Program-made: the position numbers and the translations under genes | Shown: positions 34,901-45,410 of the stretch, piece after piece | Position numbering within the stretch: position 1 is the first letter of the stretch | How the letters are laid out: each line of letters starts with the position of its first letter | Source of the DNA: Heliocidaris tuberculata | Lineage: Eukaryota > Echinodermata > Echinoidea > Camarodonta > Echinometridae | Direction: 5' to 3' | Assembly: GCA_025618425.1 (NCBI GenBank) | Contig: CM046833.1 | Span: forward strand, 38,693,274 to 38,757,273 | DNA: 64,000 nt | Notes under the pieces: model-generated | What the model was told of the DNA's origin: nothing | The model's database searches: none | What the model saw: the letters and a program-made list of their open reading frames with translations, nothing else

Positions 34901-37900
34901 TGACAATTCCCATAGACTTTGTACATGAGTGACCCATGTAGAAATAGCTTGGACCTCCCCTAATTTACCATGAAGAATATAGAGTGAAAAATTAGAATAA
35001 TTGGAGCCAGTTTGAGAAAACAGAGCTTTTTCATTTTATATTGGACCACTGGAAATTTTTTTAAAGTGTGTTGGTAAGAAGATCGTGTACTTCATTTTGT
35101 TATATGCTCCATCAAGTTTAAAAGGCTGGTCCCATACCATAGCTATAAAATCTTCATCTGTACTGATTTTGGGGGTGGAACTTTGCTTGTTTGGCAACTA
35201 TCAAATTGATAGGGTTCTGTAAATCAAAATGATAGGTGAAATTATCTGCTCACAGACTGTTCTACTGGTGATGCCATTTATTCTATAAAATTGTTGTTGA
35301 AGGCTTGTTAGCATAATGTTTATCTTTTTCTCTATTTAACCCTTTCGAGACAATTGACCACATTTTGTGGTTTGGCTCAATAACTTTTGATTCAGAGTCC
35401 TGAAAAATATACCAGATACATGAGCAGAAAAAGCAAAAATTTCTGCTTACACTATGTCCATTTTTGTTACATGATGATTTTGCGTTTGATCCCAGGAATT
35501 TTAAAAAGTAGAATAAGCTTTAAAATCCTTAAATTGGCAACTTATTGAAAGGTTCAAAATCATTTTTATCGAAATTGGCAACTTTTTCAACTTTTCACCA
35601 ATTCTTTTAACCATGTACATGTATATGTATATTGTTTTCAAAGACATTACCCCTTATTACAATCTTGTAGCACTAAAAGAAAAATATAATTGTTGCCAAT
35701 TTGAAGAACAAAATGTGATCAATTTAGCCCTGAAATAATTCTTGTCCTGAAAGGGTTAATACTTAAAATAATCAGAAGATTTCAGACTTCCGGCTTAGCA
35801 AAACTCTTCATTAAAATATTTGTTTTACTTCTTGTTATGTCAGGCATTCCAGCAGCAAACTTTCATAATGACTAGATAAATGCATTTATGATCATATTCT
35901 TTTATTACTTCAGATAATCCCAAGTTTCAGACTGTAGGCTAGCCAAAGTTAGAACAGTTACATGAATGTTCTACTGAGTGCTATGTCGGGCAAGCTGTTA
36001 TTACTACCAATAATCTGAAAGTGTCATACTTTGGATTAGCTACAGTCTCCAGTAAGATATGTTTGACCTTATGCTTTGTCAGGTAGTAAATTACGAAAAT
36101 TTTCATGACATTCAACATTTATCCTTTTCTTTGTAACTTCAGATAACCTGAAGATTTCCGACTTCGGGTTAGCCACAGTCTTCAGGCACCAGGGCAAGGA
36201 GCGTCTCCTGGGCAAGTGTTGCGGGACACCGCCTTACGTTGCCCCTGAGGTCCTCAAGAGGAAAGAGTACCATGCAGAACCAGCTGATATCTGGTCTTGT
36301 GGGATTATACTAGTAGCAATGCTGGCTGGAGGTAAGCAAATTTAATGAGAAGGTGAAGTTCTTGTAAAGGTGATAAGTAATTTGTGAGCTTTTCTCGTTT
36401 TCTTCATTCCTGTGTACAAGAATCCCATAGTAGCAATGCCACTGCTTATAACATTTTTTTGTGAGTCAAATGTTAGAAAGGCTTACGAAACAAATTTTGA
36501 TGCCTCATGATTATATAGTCCCATATACCCAAATTTTTGTTCAGTGCATTTTAGTTTTTGCAATTTTCAGAAAGATTCCCATACTTAAAAAAAAAAGAAG
36601 TAATAAAAATAAAGGTGAAATGAAGAACCTGTACTTACACTGACTATTCAGGACGACAGATATACGATAACCTGCCAAATGGTGCTGGTATATTTTTCAA
36701 TTTTTTATTTGCAGAATTACCATGGGACGAGCCAACATACAGTTGTAAGGAGTATTGTGATTGGTTGGATAAGAAGATGCATCTATCTCCTTGGAAGAAG
36801 ATCGATACCACACCCCTTGGTAAGAATCCTGGGCTCCGTTTCATAAAACTGTATTTCGATAACAAGTGCCTCATTTCTATGACAAATTTACTCTCATCCA
36901 ATCAGATTCAAGGATTTCAGTAGCTTATAACAATTATTGTAACTTGTTATTGATAACAAGTTTCATGAACAGGGCTCTGTTTTATTACCCAACAGCTGCT
37001 TGAAGGGATTCTCGTGGGTAAGTTGGGGTGGGGGGAGGTGGGGGGGGGGGGGGGGGGGGGGGGGCTGGTTGACCTAGCATCACAAAGTTCATTTAGAAAT
37101 TGTCCCATACTTAGCTGAAAACAGTTGTTTCGACTTCTTTGTACCACAGTTTTACAAGTTCAGCTACAGCCCATGAGACTGACATTGTTGGTATTGTTGA
37201 TCCTCCATTTTATTTTGGGTTCATGAGACCGACACTCCACAAGATTGACAATTTCAGTCCCATGAGCTTTCTATCAACATTTTTGAAGGTTCATTAAACT
37301 AAAATCTTGAAAATGCTGTTATCTGTATTCAGTTATGCACCAGTGATGCATTCCTTGGTATACAGATAGAGATGTTCTTTTCAGAAGGAGAAAGTAAAGT
37401 TATGAAACACTTCCATCACTTTTGGAATTATTATTCTAAAAATGCATATATATATTAGAACCTATTCATGTTGAAAAAAAATCCGCCTATTTGGAGTTGC
37501 CAATTTATGTAAATAAGAAATATTTATATCTCTAAACATTTGGCCAATTTAAGGAATGTACTGCCTATTTTCTAGACAAAAAAAAAAAAAAAATTCTTGC
37601 ATGTGACATAATATGGAAATGCAAAAATTTGGTTACATTATGTGCTAAAATTGTGTGTTCTTTCTGCTTATGCTTCTAGCCAATTTTTTATGATTCTGAA
37701 TCAGAATTTATTGGGACAAAAGCACAAAATGTAGGATTTTGTTGTGAATGAATTAAGACATGCCAACTCTGATCTGATCTTTTAATTGTAGCCCTTTTAA
37801 GGAAGATTCTGACAGAGACCCCGGCCAAGAGGATCACCATCTCTCAGATCAAGAAGGATCGCTGGTACAGGTCAAAAGGTCAGTTTGTCTGGACTTCAAG

Positions 37901-40900
37901 GACGAGTTCAACAGAAGGATATGTACACAAATGTTTGTCACATTCTCAAAATGGAGTGATGTTCTAGAATCTTATAGGTTTTTGTTGTTGTTGATGTTGT
38001 GAGATGACTTTCATTGCCGTAACAAATCTAAACCACTAATGAAGCATTATTAGTTAATGATCACAAATAGGTGGCTGTACCAGTGTGAAGTTGCTATTTA
38101 AAAATAAATTTGACACTTCAAATCATTTCACCAGATGTAAAGATGAGATAATTTTCAGAATACTGCCCTCAATATATCTTTTGTTTATTGTGAAAGTGAT
38201 AATGTCATTGTTGACAACTTGGACAATGTATGGACAGCTATCTGTTGCGTAGATGTAGTCGAAGAGCTGCAAAACCTTCGGAATGTGTTTTTGTGAATTG
38301 TGCTTGGGATGTCTGGACACCATTCTTGCTGGATACACAGCAGTTATAAAAGTTGCTGAAACAAATGCTTGATACCTGCTCAAGAAAGTTTGTTGCTCCA
38401 ACGTATGCTGAGGTGACAGTTGCTCCAGGCTATATTTCGTCAAAAATGTAGGGTTAGGGTTAGGGTTATGATTGGGATTTTAGGTTAAGGTTTAGGGTTG
38501 GTTCCAGGGCATGTTATGAATGAGCAATTGTCGCCGGAGCATGTTTCGTACACCCGCAAGTTTTGTAATCATTTGTGCACCAATGATAGGTTCAAAATGG
38601 AAAACGTGAGCCTTTCATGCATCATGTTAAATGCATGAAGTGGGACCTCTCTATGCTTAAAACATCTGTGAGTATCTGGCCTCACCCAGGTGGATAACAA
38701 GGACTGGAAAGCTTGGAGGAAGGCCATCAAGGAAATGAAACGTTCAACCACACACTGTGGGAAAAAATCGGACGTTAGATGGGACGTTAGATGATGATGA
38801 TGATGATGATGGTGGTAGTTGCGGATATTTGTGGTCACTGGACATTTGCTTGCTCTGAAGTAGTCTATCCCCAGTGCAGCACTTTGTTTTGACATTTTAT
38901 TTTCTCTTTGCAGGTACCATAGGGAGGGTGCCCACTAGCTCTCCAAATACAGGCAATATGAAGCGAGTGTGTACTGGTAATGATCTGTCACCTCTCGCAG
39001 CTGGAAACTAGTAAGCATGTTTCCTTTTAGTCATTCACTGGATCCAACCCTCATATTTTTTTTTTCTCCTGGAGCTCTATTGAAATCCCTCCAATTACCA
39101 GGGTCCCGTTGCATAAAACTCAGCCATCAATGGTAACTACCATGGTAACATCACTCAACAGCCAATCAAAATCAAGGTTTCCATGGGAGTTACCATTGAT
39201 GGCAAAGTTATCGTTAATGGTAAGTTTTATGCAACGGGGCCCAGGTCTCTGGACCTTTATGGGAAGGTCCCCCTTTGAACAATAAACTGGTCTATTATAT
39301 CATGTTGTACTGAAGACCAGTTTCATTAGATAGGTCCAGGGTTCTCAAAACCAATTTGCAAGATTATTTGTTGCACACTTTGCTCTGTGCCTTAGTAAAG
39401 ATGGCAATTATCAATTGAACAAGAGCAGGCTCAGTCTCATTAGGAGTACACAAAAGAGCATTATTAGTTGAACAAGAGCAGGCTTATGCTCATTAGGAGT
39501 ACACAAAAGAGCATGGGTGGGGATGAAGGGTTTCAATCAAATTACGATAGAAATGGACAGATACTAGTTGGATAATGGTCCCTTCTTTACATTCAAGGTA
39601 CATGTAGAAGGACAGCCACTGGGATTCTCTTAGATGTTCATTTTCCTCCTTCTTTTCTCCTACCTCTGTGTCTCTCTTATTTTCTCTCCATGATGTGTTT
39701 TGTGACTTGATAGCTCAAAGAGAAAATTTGAGTTTTGACAAAGATTAAAAAATAATTTGTTAGCTTTCTCAATCTCATTAAAGGAGAAGTCCACCCTGAT
39801 ATCAAGTTGGTTTTCAAAGAAGGAGAAAAATTAAAAAGATTAATGAATGTTTGAGCAGAATCCGATACGAAATAAAGAAGTTTTGAATTTTCAAAGTAGT
39901 AATCAATCAAACACAAATTGGCAATTCTTGCAAGCTCCTCTCCCATTTGCCCTGTACATAACAAAATCGTAAATTTCCACTTTTTCTAAAGAAGATATTT
40001 AATCATACATGCACATGCAACCTTGATATAATCATTGTACATAATTATGTTTGTACCTGAAACCTATATGAAACAAATGTATTCCTTCATAAACAACTAA
40101 GAAAATGAAAATTTATGAAATTTTCTGTACAGACCAAATGGAAGAGGAGCTCGCAAGACACGTCACCGAGTTGCCAATTTGTGTTTGATTGATTACAACT
40201 TCAAAAATTCATAACTTTTTTATTTCTAGTCAGATTCTACTCAAACTTTCACCAATCTGTTTCTTTAAATTTTCTGCTTTTATTCAAATCAACTAAATAC
40301 CAGGGTTGACTTTCCCTGTAAGAAAATGTAGCAGAATATCATACAACTGATGTCACACAAAAAGGATGCCCTTATATTCCAAATGTGACTAGAAATGCAT
40401 AATTTAAGATTCTTTGAAACTTTCACCCAAATTTTGAAACCTCATAAGAGTGTAGTCCTATACACCTATTTCTGTGTGCTGGGCTTTTTCACTTTCAATG
40501 ATTTGTTGCGAGACTGAGAAAAGTCAGTTTGTTATCATTCAAGATTTTTCTGGAATCTCACATTACTCAGTTATTAATGTTTTAACATTCCCAACGAGTT
40601 CTAAATTGTTCCATTTCACAATGCAATCACATGACCAGTACTCGGATCTTCTCGTTGACCCATAGAAGAACTGAATTTTCTCAAGGTCCTCTTAAATTAC
40701 TCTGCAATGTAGTATTTATCTTGGTTTTCCGGCATACTAACTTTATGGCCTTGAGTTTAAATGAAATAAAAATACAACAATATATTTTTTTTCTCCCTGC
40801 AGCAATGTCTCTTCCTCTCAACCCACCTACCACACAAATGCCCCTTCCACACCAGGCGAGGGCAGCATACCCAGCTCGGTGGAGGAACTCGTGAATGCGT

Positions 40901-43900
40901 TCAGTTTCTCCCAGCCTGTCCACATGGACAACATGCTGTTGGGTAGCCAGCTGCAGTGTACTCCTGGGGCCTCACAGGTGAGAAGCTTTACATGCAGCAA
41001 GTTGACATTAACATAGAAGCTATGAATAGACCAGGGCCCTGTTTCATAAAACTTGTTATCAATAACAAGTTGCAGTAACTGTTATAAGCTACTGAAATCC
41101 GTGCATTTGATTGGTTGAGAGCAAATTTGTCATAGAAATATGGCAGCTGTTACTGATAACAAGTTTCATGAAATGGGGCCCAGTGCATAGTTGAAGTATA
41201 TTACAAATGAACCCAAATAACCACAGACCTTGCTAAACATGGAGAGGTCCCTTTTTGTGTACTTAAGAATAATCACTCCCCCAAAATATAAGGGTGCCTC
41301 ATGAATACATGTAGCTTTTGTTTCCCTTTTTGAAAATATTACTTCCACCTGAGTATCATGGAATGTACCATGGTGCATAATTGAATAATGACTACATGAC
41401 ATTCATTAGTACATAAGTTAGCATGTCGGTGGGTTTTACAGAGATGCCAGTTTTCCGGATTTTTCCTGAATTCCAGATTTTTTCATTGCCAGAAAAAGAT
41501 TCCTGGAAAAAAAAAAAATCAGTTTTCATAGTAAAATCCGTGAAAATTAAGTTATACTACGTAGATGCCCTGCAACTACCTTATCTTGTCTATGTGGACT
41601 GTTTGTGCTTACATGTACAGTGTATACGAAGCATGCATGTGAGCTCAAACAGTGTACAGTAACAAGATAAGGTACTTTGCAGCGAGTCCATGTTATGTAT
41701 GATGGCAGTACACGATTGTGCGATCGCGAGATAGGGAAATCACAGCCCCTAATAACCGGCATTTGTCCTCTGAGAACTGATTCTAAATTTCACAAATGAG
41801 TCCGAATAGAATATCATCGCTGTGTTCCATGATTCAGGTGAGGGAGAATGTCTACTTTGATGGTTAATTTGTTGAAATAATCTCTTGAAGAATCCCTGCT
41901 GGTATTCACCTTCCAGCGGCCTAGATTATTGGTAGTGTGGTGGGTACACTGCGTGCACATCATGAATCGATCTTCATAACCAGGCTTTTGTAGTTTGTTT
42001 TCTACTCTTTAACTTTATCTTGGGGTGTTTGAATTTAGCTGTGGTTGACTACATACATGTACCATCAGGGAATTTCTGGAATGTTATAGAATGAAGATAA
42101 AGTAATTTTCCGTTGAAAAAAATCTGGTTGCTGGTGGGGAAGTCTTGATGTAAACTTCTGTTGTGGAAATACATGTAATGAGGAGAGTTTGTGTTTACAA
42201 ACTTATCCCAAGAGGGACGAGGAAATGGGCTGTGAATTAAAAGACCCTTTGGCCCTCACTGATTTTTTTTTTTTTGGGGGGGGCTGTGCATGTGAAAATG
42301 TTCTTGCCACCTGTATTGTGTGTTTTGAGTTTAGATTTTACTCAGAAAGATAAGGCAACTGGGCAAGGCCATTTGCATGTGGTGTGGTAAAAAGCAGATC
42401 AATTGTCTAAATCATGTCAATATTTCTTTGTAATGTATTACTGTAGATTATAGATTTTAAGAAAAAGTACCAGCTTCAGGGGGCTTTGCCCCTTGACCCC
42501 GCCAGAGGCCCTGGGTGGGTCCCTGGGCCCCCGGCCTGGGTTTTCAGGATTTTTTTGAGCTATCACTTAACATCTCTGGTTTTAGAATTTGTACTGATGA
42601 CCTTTATCTGTTCATGCTCAGATTGTACTAGGTGTTCAAAAAAACCAGTTGACATAACTCAAAATTTATAACTTTTATCAGACTGAGGTTTTCATATTGT
42701 AAAGTTGTAGGATCTAAATTCATTGGGAAAAACTTCTGTAAAATTTCCTTAATTAATATTCCTAGAATAATGTTTAATTAGATTTCCACTTTAGAAAAAA
42801 AAAGATCAAGGCCACAAACTCTTGTGTGTATCAATAATCAATTCAGAGCACAATTGTTATTGTGCATTTCAGCTGAAATTCCAGAGCTCCTCCTTTAACC
42901 ATGAGTCATTAATGACAACGAATAGCAAAAGGTTGGCAGAAAGCTCAGGTGTTATCCACAGTGGTATTGTTGTGTTCTGAATTTAATTACTGATTCACAA
43001 CGATTTCATGGCCTTGATTTTTCCAAACAAGAAAATGTTCAGAGCATTATTTTAATATTGATAGATTTCGAAACTTGTCCCGTTATGACCAGACAGTGGA
43101 GATTTATTGATTTAATCTATGTTCAGACTCCGATGCAGAGACTCGTGAGACGTATGACAAGGTTCTTCACAAACTGTGGCTGTGAGAAAACACTGAAGGT
43201 CCTTACCTCTGCATTGGATAAACTCACAATCTACTCATGGAAGAAAAGCTGTCCTAACCAGGTAGGATCTCGGTTCCTGCATCATTTTATCTGTTCCTTT
43301 ATCTTAACCCACCGTTTAAAGTGCACCAATCCCCTAAAAAAACAACATTTGTGTACAGCTAAATGGTATAAAGTTAACCTCAAAACACTTTACCTGACCC
43401 TCTATGGGTTAATGGTTAAGGAGTATGAAGAAAATAAAGGAAAACTTAAAAACGCCCTCGCGCAGAACCCTACTCCGACTTCGGTTCCGCGGGCCCTATT
43501 TTGTGCGAACGTATACGGATGAATTGATTAGTCTACTCGCCTGGCTTCTGTATAGAGGAAAGAGTTCACTATAGTCTTCATGATGATTAATAACAGTCAC
43601 TTTGGCTGCTTTTATGTGGACTGTCCCATTCATTGTTACATTTGAATCTCTTTTTTTTTCTGCCTCTCCCCTCCAGCCCCCAAGCCCCATCATCCTTTTC
43701 TTGATATTCAGTGATTTTATTAGAACATTTTCTTTCTACAGGTGACAATCTCTACACTGGACAAGCATAAGAACCAACTCACAGAAATCATTATCATTAT
43801 TGTTGTTACTGTTGTTATTATGATATTCAATGATTTATTAGAATGTTTGCTTTCCACAGGTGACAATCTCTACCCTAGACAAGCGCAAGAACCAACTCAC

Positions 43901-44936
43901 TTTCAAGGCCAACCTGTTAGAGATGGATAAGAGAGTACTGGTAGACTTCAGATTATCAAAGGTAAGCATGGCTTCTTGAACGAGAAGGTTGAGTTTTAGT
44001 AAAGATGAAAAATAATTTGGGAACTTTCTCGTTCTTTTTTTATGTCAGTTTGGAAGATTATCATGGAAAAAATGTCCCCTGAAAAGGATTGCTCTTCACA
44101 TGCCCTCATATTCAAAATATGAGAAACTGCTGAAATGTTTGGACCAAACTTTCCTGCCACATGTGTGTGCTGTCCCATACACCCATTTCTGTGTTTTCAT
44201 GATTCCGAAACCTCACAGTATACACCAATTCTTATCTACTGCATAATCAACCTTTGCCATTTGCTTCCAGACAGTTTCTCAATGTCATCCCCAAAACCAA
44301 AACTCAACCTTATCTGGCAGTTTTGAATACTACTACTTTAAAATCATAAACTTTTGTGAAATGTTTTATAGGACTGCAATTTTCTTGCTAGGAAACTTGT
44401 TAATTGCAGAAATTTGATGTTGTAAATTAATTAATTTACAGTAAAACACTTTCATGACACGAATCTCCATCCCTCGACTCAGGTATCTGTCCATTCATTA
44501 ATTCTTATTATTATTAAATGTTTGGTGTCACCTGTGCCTGGGTGGGATAAAGCGAAGTGAATCACTGTAACCCTCTGGTCTCTCCTCGCTTTCTAAGTGA
44601 TTGCGATGTACAGGTGGAAATCACACTGAGGCTTCCCCCTGTATCCCCCTCTTTTTATTGTGATCGCGATTGTGAGACATAATTTCTTCTTTTTTTGTTT
44701 GATTCTTTCCAAAAGTTTGGAACTCTGTTGATCAAAAGACGTAGATTCATATCGTTCTCTGTCTCTCAATTCCTTCCCCCTTCTCCTCCCCCCCCCCCCC
44801 TCTCCTCGCTCTTTCTCTCTCTCTCTCTCTCTCCTCTCTGTAGGGTGATGGTCTGGAGTTCAAAAAGCACTTCCTGAAGATCAAAGACAAGCTTCCATCC
44901 ATCATCGTCAAAGGACCTCCTCTGATGCCACTTTGA
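28934..44936 (+). CDS. CHEK1: serine/threonine checkpoint kinase CHK1, complete, 12 coding exons
   Basis: Exons: 28934-28998, 30287-30386, 33105-33228, 34252-34386, 36143-36331, 36715-36819, 37792-37878, 38914-39010, 40803-40977, 43127-43261, 43860-43961, 44844-44936. They sum to 1,407 bases with every phase matching: 468 residues, against 476 in human. CHK1 is activated by ATR and phosphorylates CDC25 phosphatases to halt the cycle after replication stress. Seen: glycine loop GEGAYGEV (16-23), K38, E97, HRDLKPEN (128-135), DFG (148-150), GTPPYVAPE. The SQ region keeps SSSQP (S306) and SFSQP (S337), equivalent to human S317 and S345. RMTRFF and [10 protein letters not shown] are the C-terminal CM1 and CM2 motifs of the KA1-like domain. 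The ATG has context ACCATGG. The linker between kinase and SQ region is shorter than in vertebrates. Confidence 0.97.
29395..29580 (-). mobile_element. decayed fragment of the piggyBac-like MITE, inverted
   Basis: Reverse-orientation phrases (AACATGTTGCCAATTCAAGG, TCCTGACATCAAATGCCAT) abut copy 3 head to head in CHK1 intron 1. Confidence 0.55.
29585..29991 (+). mobile_element. piggyBac-like MITE, copy 3
   Basis: 407 bp, starting CCCTTTCGAGACAATTGACC and ending TCCTGAAAGAG, followed by TTAA (29992-29995). The left target site has decayed to TCAA. Confidence 0.7.
30287..30386 (+). CDS. CHEK1: CHK1 coding exon 2 (residues 22-55)
   Basis: Acceptor TTTCCCAG, donor GTGAGA. Encodes [20 protein letters not shown] with catalytic K38. 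Confidence 0.95.
30430..30775. repeat. (ACTTAT)n minisatellite split by a 117-bp inverted-end insert
   Basis: Degenerate ACTTATACTTAT runs at 30435-30540 and 30695-30775. Between them 30558-30674 has AGGGGGAATCCT at the left and its reverse complement at the right. Confidence 0.65.
30868..31012. mobile_element. CCAATCAGA palindromic MITE, copy 2
   Basis: Shares GCCAATCAGATGCAAGGATT and CAGTAGCTTATAAC with 15039-15181. Confidence 0.65.
31570..31940. repeat. dispersed repeat 'gtgtacagctagaaagtat', copy 1
   Basis: Shares TTTGTGTACAGCTA, TCAACCTCAAA, GGGTTCCGCGCA and CGTATGGGTGCG with copies at 43318 and 45836, same orientation. Confidence 0.75.
33105..33228 (+). CDS. CHEK1: CHK1 coding exon 3 (residues 56-97)
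   Basis: Acceptor CCCCTTAG, donor GTAAGA. Encodes [20 protein letters not shown] and the hinge region [15 protein letters not shown]. Confidence 0.95.
33363..33952. mobile_element. 590-bp palindromic element, copy 1
   Basis: Ends AAAGGGCAATCCAACCTTGA and, inverted, AAAGGGAAATTCAACCTTTA. Inside, GTTGTCCAC and GTGGACAACTC are mirrored. In CHK1 intron 3. Confidence 0.75.
34094..34223 (+). repeat. two partial copies of the start of CHK1 exon 4
   Basis: 34094-34136 matches the later part of the exon start (TAGTAACTAAAGTTCATTG, CTCACAACTC). 34166-34223 matches from AGCCTGAT through GCAACTC. Both are degenerate, carry out-of-frame changes and lie just before the real exon at 34252. Confidence 0.7.
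34252..34386 (+). CDS. CHEK1: CHK1 coding exon 4 (residues 97-142)
   Basis: Acceptor CTTTCAG, donor GTAAGT. Contains [20 protein letters not shown], the catalytic loop with D130. Confidence 0.95.
35340..35755 (+). mobile_element. piggyBac-like MITE, copy 4 (TTAA-flanked)
   Basis: TTAA at 35336-35339 and 35756-35759. In CHK1 intron 4, immediately before the exon 5 partial copies. Confidence 0.8.
35768..36053 (+). repeat. three partial copies of the start of CHK1 exon 5
   Basis: Copies start at 35768, 35914 and 36010, each about 40 bp, resembling ATAACCTGAAGATTTCCGAC and GGGTTAGCCACAGTC of the true exon at 36143. Intron phrases (TATGTCAGGCATT / TTTGTCAGGTAGT, TTCAG) recur between them. Only the second keeps an AG acceptor, and none keeps a donor. 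Confidence 0.7.
36143..36331 (+). CDS. CHEK1: CHK1 coding exon 5 (residues 142-205)
   Basis: Acceptor GTAACTTCAG, donor GTAAGC. Encodes [20 protein letters not shown], the activation segment, and the APE-containing [20 protein letters not shown]. Confidence 0.97.
36715..36819 (+). CDS. CHEK1: CHK1 coding exon 6 (residues 205-240)
   Basis: Acceptor TTTGCAG, donor GTAAGA. Encodes [20 protein letters not shown] and [14 protein letters not shown]. Confidence 0.95.
36832..36978. mobile_element. CCAATCAGA palindromic MITE, copy 3
   Basis: CTCCGTTTCATAAAACTG at the left, AACAAGTTTCATGAACAGGG at the right, CCAATCAGATTCAAGGATTT in the middle. Confidence 0.65.
37030..37064. repeat. long poly-G run
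   Basis: More than 25 consecutive G after a GGGAGG lead, in CHK1 intron 6. Confidence 0.9.
37420..37750 (-). mobile_element. decayed piggyBac-like MITE fragment
   Basis: Reverse-orientation similarity (TGCCAATTTATG, TTCTGAATCAGAATTTATTG, AGCACAAAATGTAGG) with many changes. No TTAA ends. Confidence 0.45.
37792..37878 (+). CDS. CHEK1: CHK1 coding exon 7 (residues 240-269)
   Basis: Acceptor AATTGTAG, donor GTCAGT. Encodes [20 protein letters not shown] and KDRWYRSK, the end of the kinase domain. Confidence 0.93.
38445..38530. repeat. telomere-like repeat beside a 'gagcaattgtcgc' terminus
   Basis: GTAGGGTTAGGGTTAGGGTT, then TGAGCAATTGTCGCCGGAGC, the terminus also seen at 50180-50216. Probably a fragment of the same transposon. 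Confidence 0.6.
38914..39010 (+). CDS. CHEK1: CHK1 coding exon 8 (residues 269-301, linker)
   Basis: Acceptor CTTTGCAG, donor GTAAGC, which removes an otherwise in-frame TAG. Encodes a poorly conserved linker [20 protein letters not shown]. Confidence 0.88.
39106..39243. mobile_element. short palindromic MITE, 'cgttgcataaaact' type
   Basis: Left CCCGTTGCATAAAACTCA, right AAGTTTTATGCAACGGGGCC, with an inner CCATGGTAAC palindrome. Confidence 0.65.
39414..39513. repeat. tandem duplication, about 52-bp unit
   Basis: TTGAACAAGAGCAGGCT and CATTAGGAGTACACAAAAGA occur twice in succession in CHK1 intron 8. Confidence 0.85.
39780..40320. mobile_element. palindromic element, divergent copy 2
   Basis: Ends AAGGAGAAGTCCACCCTGAT and the inverted CAGGGAAAGTCAACCCTGGT. 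Confidence 0.6.
40803..40977 (+). CDS. CHEK1: CHK1 coding exon 9 (residues 301-359, SQ regulatory region)
   Basis: Acceptor CCCTGCAG, donor GTGAGA. Contains YNVSSSQP and [20 protein letters not shown], the two ATR target sites. Confidence 0.93.
41033..41183. mobile_element. CCAATCAGA palindromic MITE, copy 4 (inverted)
   Basis: GGGCCCTGTTTCATAAAACT at the left, TTTCATGAAATGGGGCCC at the right; the core is in the opposite orientation. Confidence 0.65.
41439..42578. mobile_element. 1.1-kb DNA-transposon-like element
   Basis: Ends CAGAGATG and CATCTCTG, with GTTTTA on each outer side (41433-41438 and 42579-42584). No transposase frame seen. In CHK1 intron 9. Confidence 0.5.
43127..43261 (+). 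CDS. CHEK1: CHK1 coding exon 10 (residues 360-404, CM1)
   Basis: Acceptor TGTTCAG, donor GTAGGA. Encodes [20 protein letters not shown] and the conserved WKKSCPNQ. Confidence 0.93.
43318..43560. repeat. dispersed repeat 'gtgtacagcta', copy 2
   Basis: Shorter copy, directly downstream of CHK1 exon 10. Confidence 0.7.
43700..43790 (+). repeat. partial upstream copy of CHK1 exon 11
   Basis: Repeats intron plus exon start with a 118-bp offset: CTACAG then GTGACAATCTCTAC, CTGGACAAGCATAAGAACCA and ACTCACA, against the true exon at 43860. It has a usable acceptor at 43741, but the offset is not a multiple of three. Reading from it leaves the CHK1 frame and stops at 43928-43930. Confidence 0.85.
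43860..43961 (+). CDS. CHEK1: CHK1 coding exon 11 (residues 405-438)
   Basis: Acceptor TTTCCACAG, donor GTAAGC. Encodes [20 protein letters not shown] and [14 protein letters not shown], part of the KA1-like fold. Confidence 0.95.
44844..44936 (+). CDS. CHEK1: CHK1 coding exon 12 (residues 439-468, CM2) with stop
   Basis: Acceptor CTCTGTAG after a CT-rich tract. Encodes [17 protein letters not shown], then [12 protein letters not shown] and TGA at 44934. The last eight residues come from the first unit of the 3' UTR repeat. Confidence 0.95.
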   Translation, partial: GDGLEFKKHFLKIKDKLPSIIVKGPPLMPL

Positions 44937-45410
44937 ACATTTTGTGACCCTTCAATTGCTATTGAGGGACTACCCTCTAGGACTAACTCAAACCACCATG
45001 GTGCCAATGTAAACGTACCCTGATTTTAACTTGCTTCGGGACCATAACTGTTCCTCGTCAGGGACTAACTAGACCTCCACTTGTACTGAGCCTGGGGTTG
45101 CTACAGATCCATCTTTACTCCTTGTCAAGGACTGACTAGAACTCCTCTGATGCCATTGTGAACGTACCCGGATGTTGCGATTGTTACAGGTCCATCTCTG
45201 CTCCTGTCTCCTTGTCAAGGACTAACTAGATCTCTCCTGGTGCTACTCTGAACACTGCAATACCAGCTGCTGATACCATTTGCACTGTGATTGTTCTCAA
45301 GGGATCTGTCATTCTAATCTTCCAAAGGCTGACCCATAGAGCAGCTCTACGAGTCCAGTGCTGCTTCTTGTCAAGGGACGAAATAAACCTCCGTTGGTGC
45401 CACTCTGAAC
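44915..45410 (+). repeat. degenerate repeat spanning the CHK1 stop codon and 3' UTR
   Basis: The phrase ACCTCCTCTGATGCCACTTT plus GAAC (44915-44938, including the stop) recurs degenerately at 44991, 45073, 45140, 45230 and 45386, spaced roughly 70-160 bases. CAAGGACTAACTAG-type phrases precede several units. Confidence 0.75.
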
